Below, one piece after another: positions 54,946-64,000 of a DNA stretch of 64,000 bases. The position numbers were made by a program, and so were the translations under genes. The notes below the pieces were generated by a model. The model was not told the origin of the DNA and made no database searches. It was given only the letters and a program-made list of their open reading frames with translations. The DNA is from an uncultured Bacteroidales bacterium (GTDB lineage Bacteria; Bacteroidota; Bacteroidia; Bacteroidales; F082), in assembly GCA_947302205.1 (NCBI GenBank), contig CAMYVD010000006.1, positions 1-64,000 of the forward strand, written 5' to 3'. How positions within the stretch are numbered: the stretch's first letter is position 1; each line of letters begins with the position of its first letter.

Positions 54946-55908
54946 ATGTATTATTCAGATGTTGATGGCGCCAAGGCTCTGGTGGAGAAGTATGCCAGGC
55001 TGCGTGCGGAGATAGGCAAAGTGATCGTTGGACAGGAAGAGATCATCCATCAGACCATACTATCCATATTTTGTCAGGGCCATGTGCTGTTGGTGGGTGT
55101 GCCCGGCCTTGCGAAGACCTTGTTGGTCAATACGATTGGTCAGGCGTTGGGGCTGAACTTTAGCCGTATTCAGTTTACCCCTGACCTGATGCCTTCGGAT
55201 ATCGTCGGAACCGAGATCCTGGACGAGTCAAGGCAGTTCCGTTTCATCAAGGGTCCGGTCTTTGCCAACATCATTTTGGCGGATGAAATCAACCGTACGC
55301 CACCCAAAACCCAGGCTGCCTTGTTGGAGGCGATGCAGGAGCGCAGTGTGACGGTTTCGGGAAAGACCTACCGTTTGCAGGAGCCTTTCTTCGTTTTGGC
55401 CACCCAAAACCCGATAGAGCAGGAAGGGACCTATCCTTTGCCAGAGGCTCAGTTGGACCGCTTTATGTTCAACTTACTGCTGGATTATCCTACGTATGAG
55501 GACGAGGTCGCGATTGTGAAGAATACCACTGTCGGCCGTGAAGTGAAGGTGGAGCCGGTGCTGTCACCAGTGGAAATCGTTTATTTCCAGCAGTTGGTGC
55601 GCCGTGTGCCAGTTTCGGATCATGTGTATGAGTATGCGGTCTCGTTGTCGGCAAAGACGCGTCCCAACACCTCGTCGGCCCATGATTGGGCAAACCGTTT
55701 CCTTAGCTGGGGTGCTGGCCCGAGAGCCTCACAATACCTGATCATTGGTGCCAAGGCCAACGCGCTTCTTTCAGGTAAATATTCTCCAGATGTGGAAGAT
55801 GTCATGAAAGTGGCCGTGCCAATATTGCGACACAGAATTATCAGGAATTATACCGCTGAGGCGGAAGGAGTCAGTGTTGAGGACATCATTCACGAACTCA
55901 CCAAATAA
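54946..55908 (+). CDS. MoxR-family AAA+ ATPase
   Basis: MoxR ATPases act as chaperones that activate partner proteins, often with von Willebrand domain proteins. The 320-residue protein has Walker A GVPGLAKT (51-58), Walker B ILADEINRTPPKTQAALLEA (~107-126), the sensor-1 region VLATQNPIEQEGTYPLPEAQ and a C-terminal lid. The usual partners (DUF58, vWA/BatA genes) do not follow; a terminator ends the operon instead. It lies 14 nt after surA, so it probably belongs to the foldase operon. Confidence 0.92.
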   Translation: MYYSDVDGAKALVEKYARLRAEIGKVIVGQEEIIHQTILSIFCQGHVLLVGVPGLAKTLLVNTIGQALGLNFSRIQFTPDLMPSDIVGTEILDESRQFRFIKGPVFANIILADEINRTPPKTQAALLEAMQERSVTVSGKTYRLQEPFFVLATQNPIEQEGTYPLPEAQLDRFMFNLLLDYPTYEDEVAIVKNTTVGREVKVEPVLSPVEIVYFQQLVRRVPVSDHVYEYAVSLSAKTRPNTSSAHDWANRFLSWGAGPRASQYLIIGAKANALLSGKYSPDVEDVMKVAVPILRHRIIRNYTAEAEGVSVEDIIHELTK

Positions 55909-55909
55909 A

Positions 55910-55943
55910 AAAAAACAGCCTGAAGCAATTCAGGCTGTTTTCA
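55910..55943. terminator. Intrinsic terminator after the MoxR gene
   Basis: The 11-bp perfect stem AACAGCCTGAA (55914-55924) / TTCAGGCTGTT (55929-55939) has a GCAA tetraloop, an A-run before it and T's after. It can also terminate the HTH gene on the minus strand. Confidence 0.9.
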
Positions 55944-55966
55944 TATTAATGAATCTTGTTCAAGTC

Positions 55967-56287
55967 TTAGATGCCGGGGGTGGCTGAAATTTTTCTCTTA
56001 GCTTCCTTTGAGAAAATGGCGAAGAAATCGCGGTGCAGGATCACAGAAATGCGCATCAACAGTTCGGTGTCAATGTCTTGACGACGGAAGATGTTGTACA
56101 CATTGGTGCGGTCGCAGTCCAATTTGCGAGCCAGCCATGACACAGTGCGTTCCTGGTTCTTCAGTTCTTGTTGAATGAGAGTGCCGATGAAGATGGCGTT
56201 TTCATCACCTTCAGCTGCTGTTGCTCTTTTGGCCCTTGGCTTTCTTGTGCCTCTCTTGGTCTCTTTGATCTCGTTTGTGTTTTCCAT
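55967..56287 (-). CDS. Small helix-turn-helix DNA-binding protein (XRE-like)
   Basis: This 106-residue protein has a basic, Lys/Arg/Thr-rich N-terminal tail (residues 1-30). A helix-turn-helix unit follows, with TVSWLARKLDCDRTNVYNIF (~48-67) and RQDIDTELLMRISVILHRDF after it, which fits the XRE/Cro type. The short C-terminus ends in ATPGI. It is probably a transcription regulator, perhaps acting on its own gene. The predicted transcript has a leader of about 310 nt with extensive potential secondary structure. No partner gene lies alongside it. Confidence 0.83.
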   Translation of the reverse strand: MENTNEIKETKRGTRKPRAKRATAAEGDENAIFIGTLIQQELKNQERTVSWLARKLDCDRTNVYNIFRRQDIDTELLMRISVILHRDFFAIFSKEAKRKISATPGI

Positions 56288-56320
56288 GTTTTTTGTTTGT
56301 TTTTAGGCATCTCCCAAAAA

Positions 56321-56510
56321 ATGTGGGATCACTACTTACGCTCGCAGAAAACCTAGAAAAAACCTGCTTAACTCATAGTGTATCCCACATCCATACGAAT
56401 GGAAGACCACTAGTGTTATTGAGTTGGTTTTGTCCATGTAGGGTTTATTGAACATGGTTGGAAAAGAAATGTTTTCTAGGCTTTTCTTTTTGAGCGTAAA
56501 ATAATCACTA
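56321..56510 (-). other. Structured element in the leader of the HTH gene (RNA leader or MITE relic)
   Basis: The AT-rich 386-bp gap (56288-56673) holds an imperfect inverted repeat. The arms 56336-56360 (TTACGCTC, AGAAAA, CCTAGAAAA) and 56472-56499 (TTTTCTAGG, TTTTCT, GAGCGTAA) give 23 pairs with small internal loops. Nested inside are CCATGT/ACATGG (56434-56439/56452-56457), AACTCATAGTG (56370-56380) with CACTA..TGAGTT (56408-56425), and the hairpin CCATACGAATGG (56391-56402). ATGTGGGAT (56321-56329), outside the arms, is perfectly complementary to 56382-56390 inside, a pseudoknot or alternative fold. The direct repeat ATCACTA (56328-56334, 56504-56510) flanks the arms. Confidence 0.6.
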
Positions 56511-56602
56511 ATGCCGTTGGTTATGTTAAATTAAAATTGTGTTCTCTCTTATTCCTATTTCTTTTTTTAAGTTATAAAACGTTTCTAATTCTTTTTGCAA
56601 TG

Positions 56603-56634
56603 CAAATATAGTAATTTGTAATTCAAATTGTCAA
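56603..56634 (-). promoter_or_regulatory. Promoter of the HTH gene
   Basis: On the minus strand TTG (56634-56632) is followed after 21 nt by TATATTTG (56610-56603), which fits the Bacteroidota promoter layout. Transcription from here gives a leader of about 310 nt that contains the structured element. Confidence 0.65.
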
Positions 56635-56656
56635 CAAAATGAAAATAAAAATGTAA

Positions 56657-56673
56657 TTTAGACCCATTCTAAA
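56657..56673 (-). terminator. Possible weak terminator after the LUD gene
   Basis: TTTAGA and TCTAAA form a 6-bp stem with a 5-nt loop immediately after the LUD stop codon. On the minus strand TTACATTTTTATTTT follows. The stem contains few G-C pairs. Confidence 0.4.
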
Positions 56674-57325
56674 CTAGTCTTCGATCAAAAACACAGCGAT
56701 TTGCCGTGGCCCAAATACGCCTTGTACGATCTCTTGCTCGATGTCGTAGGATCGGGTTGTGCCCGTGATGATGACAGACTGTGTGATCGCATGGGAATTC
56801 AACCGTCCTTTTTGGTTTCTCATCGCCTCTTTCAGTCCTCCCACAATCTGGTTGGTGTGCGCCATGACCAACAAAATGTCAGGCTCGGTATAGGCCTTGC
56901 GGTTGTGGGTGTTTTGGTCAGAGATGATGATGCTTCCCGTATGAGCGACCAGATAATCGCAGTCGGTGATGCTCACAATATGCTTGAGGTCCTTGTCGGG
57001 GGTGTCGCAATACTTCACCCCGTATTTCATCAACAGCTCCTGCATCTTGTGGCTCGTGCACCAAAGAGGCTCCCAGTTGTTTTGCGGTGCCAATTGCTTG
57101 ATGCATTCTCCGAATTCAGCTTCGTTTTCCAAATAGATGAAGATGCCTCCCAGGTCTTTGAAATTCTGGACAAATGTGATGGCGTTTCCGTCTTCCTCCT
57201 TGATAGGTTTCCAGGTGTCTGTCCGGAGGTCGATGTCCTCGAATTGCGCCTCAGGCTTTTCGATGAGGGCGTTTCTCAACTTGGCAAGGATTTGCTCCTT
57301 GTTGGTGGTTCCTTGGTCTGATCCG

Positions 57326-57339
<14 letters not shown>
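56674..57339 (-). CDS. LUD-domain protein (LutC/YkgG-like)
   Basis: The 221-residue protein carries an LUD domain, named after lactate-utilisation proteins LutB and LutC. It has DYLVAHTGSIIIS (~residues 131-143), DILLVMAHTNQIV (~156-168) and GPRQIAVFLIED at the end. LutA and LutB are not present next to it, so a lactate role is not supported by context. The ATG at 57339 overlaps the end of ftsH by 14 nt; an extension to 57399 would add residues inside ftsH. It probably forms the last gene of the rsfS-ftsH operon. Confidence 0.82.
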
Positions 57340-59221
<1,882 letters not shown>

Positions 59222-59222
59222 A

Positions 59223-59597
59223 TCACTCCTCCCCATTCACAATCTTTTCGGCATCGGCCCAAAGTTCTTCGAGTTGATAGAACTTGCGCATCGATTGCAG
59301 GAAAACATGTACCACAACATCCACAAAGTCAATCAAGATCCATTCGGTGTTGTCCCTTCCTTCGATATGGTAAGGCTTCACGCCGTTTTTGTCGCGAACC
59401 TCGTCGATAATCTTGTCGGCGAGAGCGTCCACCTGGGTCTTTGAGTTGGCATGGCAAATCACAAAATAATCCGTTACGGCGGTCCCCGTTTCCCTAAGGT
59501 CGAGGGTCACAATTTCTTTCCCTTTGACGGAGTCCATGGCTTCAACAACGGTTGCCACTATTTCTTCGGCATTTTCAGCCTGATGTCTGATTCTCAT
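59223..59597 (-). CDS. rsfS: Ribosomal silencing factor RsfS
   Basis: RsfS binds L14 and blocks subunit joining when nutrients are low. The 124-residue protein has DYFVICHANSKTQVDALAD (~residues 45-63) and the segment HIEGRDNTEWILIDFVDVVVHVF (~79-101), the DUF143 signature. The ATG at 59597 is chosen; the 12-residue extension to 59633 reaches into the -7 box. It is followed by ftsH, a common Bacteroidota order. Confidence 0.95.
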   Translation of the reverse strand: MRIRHQAENAEEIVATVVEAMDSVKGKEIVTLDLRETGTAVTDYFVICHANSKTQVDALADKIIDEVRDKNGVKPYHIEGRDNTEWILIDFVDVVVHVFLQSMRKFYQLEELWADAEKIVNGEE

Positions 59598-59630
59598 TTC
59601 GGTTAATCGTTTAAACTTATTAATAAAATA

Positions 59631-59638
59631 CAAAAGTA
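59631..59638 (-). promoter_or_regulatory. -7 box of the rsfS-ftsH-LUD operon
   Basis: The minus strand reads TACTTTTG, 33 nt before the rsfS ATG. No TTG is present at the expected -33 place. Confidence 0.5.
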
Positions 59639-59691
59639 AGTAAAATAGTTGAATTGTTACCTTTTTTTGTCTCGATTTGGATAAAAATTAC

Positions 59692-59699
59692 TATTTTCG
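59692..59699 (+). promoter_or_regulatory. Possible -7 box of the kdsC operon
   Basis: TATTTTCG has one mismatch from TAnnTTTG. TTTG at 59666-59669 lies 22 nt upstream. It would start the kdsC-maf-surE-lpxB transcript about 15 nt before the ATG. Confidence 0.45.
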
Positions 59700-59720
59700 T
59701 GCATTGAAACAAAACAAAGC

Positions 59721-60242
59721 ATGAATGATCTAAAAAGCTTATTGTCAGGAGTCACCACTTTCATCTTCGATTATGACGGTGTGATGACCGATGGCACGGT
59801 GTACATGGATAGCAATGGCGACCCACTCCGGACCTCCAATGTAAAGGACGGTTACGCCATTCAGCTGGCAAGCAAACTGGGCTATCATCTTGCCGTGATC
59901 TCAGGTGCGGTGGTCACCAATATCACCAAAAGGCTGAACATGTTGGGGGTGAAGGATGTGTTTACAGGCGTTCCCGACAAGGTGGTGAAACTAGATGAAT
60001 ACATGAAGCAATACCAACTGACACCGAATCAGATCGTTTACATGGGCGACGACATTCCGGATCTTCGCGTGATGCATAGGGTAGGAGTCCCGGCATGCCC
60101 TGCCGATGCAGCCGAAGAGGTGAAAAGCATCAGCGCTTTTGTAAGCGACCGTCCCGGAGGCCGTGGCTGTGTGCGTGACATTATTGAACAAACCCTTAAG
60201 GCACAAGGGAAATGGATGACTGCTGAAGCCTATTCATGGTAA
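59721..60242 (+). CDS. kdsC: KDO 8-phosphate phosphatase (HAD IIIA)
   Basis: KdsC removes phosphate from KDO-8-P, a step in lipopolysaccharide core synthesis. The 173-residue HAD-type protein has the nucleophile motif FDYDGVMTDG (residues 16-25, Asp17 and Asp19), VISGAVV in place of the usual VITGR-type motif II, and MGDDIPDLRVM with the metal-binding acidic pair. The tetramer-forming KdsC group normally has DVDGVLTDG, so Tyr18 is a change. It heads a cluster that includes lpxB, which supports a lipid A/core role. Confidence 0.88.
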   Translation: MNDLKSLLSGVTTFIFDYDGVMTDGTVYMDSNGDPLRTSNVKDGYAIQLASKLGYHLAVISGAVVTNITKRLNMLGVKDVFTGVPDKVVKLDEYMKQYQLTPNQIVYMGDDIPDLRVMHRVGVPACPADAAEEVKSISAFVSDRPGGRGCVRDIIEQTLKAQGKWMTAEAYSW

Positions 60243-60255
60243 TATATATTAAGGT

Positions 60256-60837
60256 ATGATCTTGGAACATCTGAATCGGTTTACCGTAGTGCTTGCGTCG
60301 AAATCGCCACGCCGGCAGGAACTTTTGAAAGGCATGGGCGTGAAGTTTGTCACCCTTACCAAGGAGACCCGTGAGGACTATCCTGAGATGCCTTTCGATA
60401 AGGTGCCGGAGTACTTGAGCAGGCAAAAGTCATTGGCTTTCGCTGATGAGGAACTGCCTGAGGATTATCTGCTGATCACCGCCGACACTGTGGTGATTGC
60501 TGGAAATGAGATCTTGGGCAAGCCCAAGGATCGTGTCGATGCCCTGAGGATGATGCATGTCCTTTCAGGCAAGTCGCATCACGTGGTCACGGGGGTCACG
60601 GTGCGGTCAAAAGACAAGATGGAGACGTTTTCCGCCAACTCCGAAGTGGTATTTGCGCCGCTCGACGAAGAAGAGATGGCCTATTATGTCGATCAATACA
60701 AACCCTACGACAAAGCCGGTGCTTATGGCATCCAGGAATGGATCGGTTATGTGGGCATCTCCGGATTGCAAGGCTCTTTCTACAATGTGATGGGCTTGCC
60801 TACAAGGATGCTTTACCAGACTTTAAAGAATTTTTGA
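60256..60837 (+). CDS. maf: Maf-like nucleoside triphosphate pyrophosphatase
   Basis: Maf proteins hydrolyse dTTP/UTP or modified nucleotides and were first described as septum inhibitors. The 193-residue protein has SKSPRRQELL (15-24), the catalytic LITADTVVI (~72-80) and the segment YDKAGAYGIQEWIG (~155-168) with the conserved GAYxIQ. The change to GIQ fits the YhdE-type (dTTP/UTP) group. It starts 13 nt after kdsC and is followed by surE after 6 nt. Confidence 0.93.
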   Translation: MILEHLNRFTVVLASKSPRRQELLKGMGVKFVTLTKETREDYPEMPFDKVPEYLSRQKSLAFADEELPEDYLLITADTVVIAGNEILGKPKDRVDALRMMHVLSGKSHHVVTGVTVRSKDKMETFSANSEVVFAPLDEEEMAYYVDQYKPYDKAGAYGIQEWIGYVGISGLQGSFYNVMGLPTRMLYQTLKNF

Positions 60838-60843
60838 AAACAC

Positions 60844-61632
60844 ATGGAAATGGAACAAAAACCTTTGATACTTGTTACGAACGACGATGGATACCAGGCC
60901 AAGGGGCTTGGAAAGTTGGTTGAATTGATGCGATCCATCGGTGAGGTGTTAGTGGTCTCAACGGAAGAAGTGATGTCTGCCAAAGGCCATTCGGTCACCA
61001 CGGCCCCCTCCATGAAGGTCTCGCTGATGGAAATCTCCCCCGGTTACAAAAAGTTTGTGTGTAACGGCACACCGGTGGATTGTGTGAAAATCGGCTACCA
61101 ATGGCTTTCGGACCGCAAGCCCGACATCGTGGTTTCGGGAATCAACCATGGCACCAACGCGTCAACCAACGTGATCTACTCGGGTACCATGGCGGCGGCC
61201 ATTGAGGCCTGTATGGATGGCATCAACGCTGTAGGATTCAGCCTCGACAGCTATGAATCCGACGCTGATTTCGACCATCTTGACGATTATATCATTGCCA
61301 TCACCAAAGACGTGTTGGAGAACGGACTCCCTGAGGGAATCTGTCTGAATGTGAATTTCCCGCAGCGGAGCGAGGAACCGATCAAGGGAATCAAGATCTG
61401 CCGACAGGCGAAAGGCAAGTGGATTGAGAAGTTCACTGGGTGCCAAAGCGAACAGGGGGGTACTTGCTTGTGGCAGGGCGCTGAGTTTGTTTATGAAGAT
61501 GAGGGTGACGACACCGACTTCAGTGCGATGAAAAACAATTACATCTCGATCGTCCCAACGCAATTTGACTTGACGGCAAGGCAATATTTTGGCGAAATAG
61601 GCCGTTTTGAACACATAATGAAGAAAAAATGA
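60844..61632 (+). CDS. surE: 5'/3'-nucleotidase SurE
   Basis: SurE dephosphorylates nucleoside monophosphates. The 262-residue protein has the family start LVTNDDGYQAKG (10-21, with Asp14 and Asp15 as metal ligands), VSGINHGTNASTNVIYSGTMAAA (~97-119) in which Asn and Ser contribute to the active site, and a C-terminal YISIVPTQFDLTA. It lies in the kdsC operon and its stop overlaps the start of an 81-residue membrane protein gene by 4 nt. Confidence 0.95.
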   Translation: MEMEQKPLILVTNDDGYQAKGLGKLVELMRSIGEVLVVSTEEVMSAKGHSVTTAPSMKVSLMEISPGYKKFVCNGTPVDCVKIGYQWLSDRKPDIVVSGINHGTNASTNVIYSGTMAAAIEACMDGINAVGFSLDSYESDADFDHLDDYIIAITKDVLENGLPEGICLNVNFPQRSEEPIKGIKICRQAKGKWIEKFTGCQSEQGGTCLWQGAEFVYEDEGDDTDFSAMKNNYISIVPTQFDLTARQYFGEIGRFEHIMKKK

Positions 61633-61874
61633 GAATCAAGGATAACTTTTGGCTTGGAATGTTGGTTGGCGCGGCAGTGTTTGCGCTGTGCTTTTTGCTG
61701 CTTTCGCTGTTTCCGTGGGGTGCGGCTTATACAAGAGCTCCCTACCTGTTGGCTTTTGTTCCGGGGATCATCCTGTTCAGGATGTCACTGGTAAAATGGG
61801 ATTTGGAAAAATGCGGCAAGGGTATTTTGTTGGTGACTTTTGTGGGGATGCTGTTGGTGTTTTTCCTGATTTGA
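61629..61874 (+). CDS. Small membrane protein between surE and lpxB (81 aa)
   Basis: This short protein has two or three hydrophobic segments (residues ~9-28, ~36-50 and ~64-81) with a charged WDLEKCGKG stretch between the last two. I do not recognise a family. It overlaps surE by ATGA and ends 14 nt before lpxB. Codon use looks like that of its neighbours, so it is probably a real gene. A link to lipid A synthesis or membrane transport is inferred from position only. Confidence 0.7.
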   Translation: MRIKDNFWLGMLVGAAVFALCFLLLSLFPWGAAYTRAPYLLAFVPGIILFRMSLVKWDLEKCGKGILLVTFVGMLLVFFLI

Positions 61875-61888
61875 ATGAATATTAAAGT

Positions 61889-63004
61889 ATGAAGTATTAT
61901 ATCATAGCAGGTGAGGCGTCTGGTGATCTGCATGCCTCCAACCTGATGGCGGAAATCAAGAAGAAAGATCCTCAGGCGGAGTTTCGGGCTTGGGGAGGCG
62001 ATTTGATGCGGAAACAAGGCGCTACCTTGGTCAAGCACTATCGTCACATGGCTTTCATGGGCTTTGTGGAAGTGGCCGCCAACTTGCGCACGATCCTTGG
62101 CAATATCAAGGAATGTAAGAAGGATTTGCTTGACTATCAGCCTGATGTGGTGATATTGGTGGATTATCCAGGCTTTAACCTGCGTATCGCGAAGTTCGCC
62201 CATGAGCATCGCATGAAGGTGTGCTACTACATCTCCCCACAGGTCTGGGCTTGGAAAAGGCATCGTGTCCATAAAATCAAGCAATATGTCGATCAGATGC
62301 TGGTGATCCTTCCGTTCGAGGAGCAATTCTATAAAGAGTATGGCGTCAATGCCACTTTTGTGGGTCATCCATTGCTGGACGAGCTGTCAAAACTCAATGT
62401 CACCCCTCGCTTGAGTTTCGTTCACCGTAACAACCTTTCCGAAAAGAGGGAGATTATCGCGTTGCTTCCCGGTAGTCGCAAACAGGAGGTCGAACGTATG
62501 CTGGAGACCATGCTGAAAGTCATCCCGCATTTCCCACAATATCAGTTTGTGATTGCAGGCGCGCCGTCGCTTGATAAGAAACTCTATCTGCGCATGATGG
62601 GTGATAAAGATGTGCATTTGGTTGAGAATCAGACGTATGAATTGCTCCAAAACTCCAGCGCCGCTTTGGTGACCTCGGGCACGGCAACCCTTGAAACGGC
62701 ATTGCTTTCCGTTCCGGAAGTGGTATGCTACAAGGCGAACCGCCTCTCGTACTGGATTGCCAAAAGATTGGTCAAGGTAAACTTTATCAGTTTGGTCAAT
62801 CTGGTGATGGAAAAAGAAGTGGTCAAGGAGTTGATCCAAGATGATTTCACCGAGGAAAACCTTGTGAAAGAACTGGAACGGCTGCTTACCGATGCCAAGC
62901 GGCAGCGCCAGTTGCTGGATGATCTCGATAGCTTGAAGGAGCGTTTGGGGAATTCCGGAGCCTCGGAAAAAGCCGCTGCGGTGGTCGTTGAGATGAAAAA
63001 ATAA
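61889..63004 (+). CDS. lpxB: Lipid-A-disaccharide synthase
   Basis: LpxB joins lipid X and UDP-diacylglucosamine to make the lipid A disaccharide. The 371-residue GT-B protein has GEASGDLHASNLM (residues 6-18), the DYPGFN motif (~92-97), SPQVWAWKRHR (~115-125), LLPGSRKQEV (~191-200) and VTSGTATLETALLSVPEVVCYKA (~257-279). The length is typical. It is the last certain gene of the kdsC operon. Together with kdsC it suggests that the organism makes LPS or a lipid A-based glycolipid. Confidence 0.97.
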   Translation: MKYYIIAGEASGDLHASNLMAEIKKKDPQAEFRAWGGDLMRKQGATLVKHYRHMAFMGFVEVAANLRTILGNIKECKKDLLDYQPDVVILVDYPGFNLRIAKFAHEHRMKVCYYISPQVWAWKRHRVHKIKQYVDQMLVILPFEEQFYKEYGVNATFVGHPLLDELSKLNVTPRLSFVHRNNLSEKREIIALLPGSRKQEVERMLETMLKVIPHFPQYQFVIAGAPSLDKKLYLRMMGDKDVHLVENQTYELLQNSSAALVTSGTATLETALLSVPEVVCYKANRLSYWIAKRLVKVNFISLVNLVMEKEVVKELIQDDFTEENLVKELERLLTDAKRQRQLLDDLDSLKERLGNSGASEKAAAVVVEMKK

Positions 63005-63024
63005 TAATTTATTAATTATTAGTA

Positions 63025-63055
63025 TTGACTTTTTTATTTAAAATTCGTAACTTGC
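63025..63055 (+). promoter_or_regulatory. Candidate promoter of comEC
   Basis: TTG (63025-63027) is followed after 20 nt by TAACTTGC (63048-63055), which has two mismatches from TAnnTTTG. It lies 19 nt before the comEC ATG. An AT-rich palindrome (63003-63020) precedes it. Confidence 0.45.
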
Positions 63056-63074
63056 GCCATTATTGGAACATGTT

Positions 63075-64000
63075 ATGAATTGGAACAAGTACCCGTTTAT
63101 TCGATTCCTCCTTGCGCTGGCTCTAGGCATTATTGCGCATGAGGTTTTCAAACCGGCTGCAATGGGCTTGACATGGCTTTATCTCGTATTGGCGCTTGGC
63201 ATAGGGGTGCTTTTCCTGTTGTTTCGTACGCTGAAAACCTATCGTGTCCAATGGATTTTTGGAGTGGCGACGATCGTTGTGTTTGCCTATCTAGGCTATT
63301 TTGTGGCCTGCATGCATGAAAGGGTAGGGGAGGCTTCTTTAATGGCAAGGGTATATGAACCGCCCTCCGAAAAGGAAAACACGGTGAAGGTGCTGCTTGA
63401 TATGCGGGGATTCAAAGTGTTGGCCTATTTTGAGAAATCAGAGGAGGCTTTACAGCTGGAATACGGTGACTTGTTGGCCATAAAAGTCCCTTTGGAAGAG
63501 ATTCCTCCGCCGTTGAATCCTGAAGAGTTTGACTACCGGCAATATCTGAAACGTCAAGGCGTAACGGGAAGGGTTTATCTGAAAGCGGATGACTGGCTCA
63601 ATACCGGTGTTACCCAAGGCAATCCCGTGTATGGGTTCGCCTATCGGTTCCGTGACAAGCTGCTCGGTGCATTGCGGCGATGCGGTGTGACGGATGACGA
63701 GTTTGGCGTGGGTGCAGCGATCCTCCTGGGTTATGACGAGAGTCTCCCCGCTCAAGTCAGGCAGAACTATGTGGCGGCTGGTTCCATGCATATCCTGTGT
63801 GTTTCGGGGATGCATGTGGGTATCATCTATCTGCTGGCCTCATTCATTCTTGGCCTTTTCGGAAAAGGAAAAACGATCGCCATGATCCGAAAGGTCATCC
63901 TGTTGGCGCTGATATGGTTTTATGCCTTGTTGACGGGATTGTCGCCTTCCATCATGCGCGCCTCGTTGATGATTACCTTCGTGCTTCTCGGTGAATTGAT
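63075..64000 (+). CDS. comEC: ComEC/Rec2-family competence protein, C-terminus cut by window edge
   Basis: ComEC transports single-stranded DNA across the inner membrane during natural transformation. The 308 visible codons encode three N-terminal hydrophobic segments, a soluble DUF4131-like domain (~residues 75-190), and the start of the competence domain with MHILCVSGMHVGIIYLLA (~247-264) and LTGLSPSIMRASLM (~288-301). Both motifs are typical of the family. The C-terminal membrane part, and a possible metallo-beta-lactamase domain, lie beyond 64000. It follows lpxB by 70 nt and has its own candidate promoter. Whether this organism is naturally competent cannot be judged from this gene alone. 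Confidence 0.9.
   Translation, partial: MNWNKYPFIRFLLALALGIIAHEVFKPAAMGLTWLYLVLALGIGVLFLLFRTLKTYRVQWIFGVATIVVFAYLGYFVACMHERVGEASLMARVYEPPSEKENTVKVLLDMRGFKVLAYFEKSEEALQLEYGDLLAIKVPLEEIPPPLNPEEFDYRQYLKRQGVTGRVYLKADDWLNTGVTQGNPVYGFAYRFRDKLLGALRRCGVTDDEFGVGAAILLGYDESLPAQVRQNYVAAGSMHILCVSGMHVGIIYLLASFILGLFGKGKTIAMIRKVILLALIWFYALLTGLSPSIMRASLMITFVLLGEL

Overview
The window looks like chromosomal DNA from an uncultured member of the Bacteroidales (phylum Bacteroidota). The evidence is direct: promoters carry the Bacteroidota -7 box TAnnTTTG, start codons are preceded by A-rich tracts instead of Shine-Dalgarno sequences, two proteins end in type IX secretion (T9SS) C-terminal domains, a GldA-type ATPase is present, and the F-ATPase operon begins with beta-epsilon. 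Base composition is moderately GC-rich by eye (not counted). No prophage, insertion sequence, CRISPR array or integrase was found. Genus and family cannot be named from the sequence alone.

Layout. 1-3.9 kb: a pcm fragment divergent from a coupled Gfo/Idh oxidoreductase, lipoprotein and polyprenyl-phosphate sugar-phosphate transferase operon. 3.9-8.0 kb (minus): tRNA-Leu, tig, clpP, clpX and a DUF4294 protein, a protein quality-control unit. 8.1-12.5 kb (plus): a DUF5723 outer-membrane protein, tRNA-His on minus, an OppC-type permease, ruvX, def and a TPR lipoprotein. 12.5-14.7 kb (minus): metK behind a SAM-II-like riboswitch, and gldA. 14.8-17.7 kb (plus): rplM-rpsI-rpsB-tsf. 17.7-25.3 kb (minus): a complete F1Fo ATP synthase operon followed by a phosphopantetheinyl transferase. 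25.4-30.8 kb (minus): a T9SS cargo protein, an RsmI-like methylase, dnaA, a YigZ/IMPACT protein and a DMT transporter. 30.9-34.8 kb: prmC, a T9SS-secreted subtilase (minus) and the RNase P RNA.

34.8-49.1 kb (plus): a 1002-residue TPR protein coupled to a beta-barrel protein, gyrB, and the alpha-2-macroglobulin/PBP1C pair. 49.2-55.9 kb (plus): guaB, three periplasmic parvulin-type foldases and a MoxR ATPase. 56-59.6 kb (minus): an HTH regulator with a long structured leader, a LUD-domain protein, ftsH and rsfS. 59.7-64 kb (plus): kdsC, maf, surE, a small membrane protein, lpxB and the start of comEC.

The gene content is mainly housekeeping: translation, proteostasis, energy, and envelope assembly. 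The less ordinary signals lie in non-coding DNA: a metK leader matching the SAM-II pseudoknot, a ~190-bp structured or MITE-like element in the leader of the HTH gene, a family of 7-bp-period tandem repeats at five gene borders, and several start codons lying 4-7 nt from the -7 box, which suggests leaderless mRNAs. No multi-gene cassette could be identified as a new system with confidence. The TPR/beta-barrel pair before gyrB is the best protein-level candidate.
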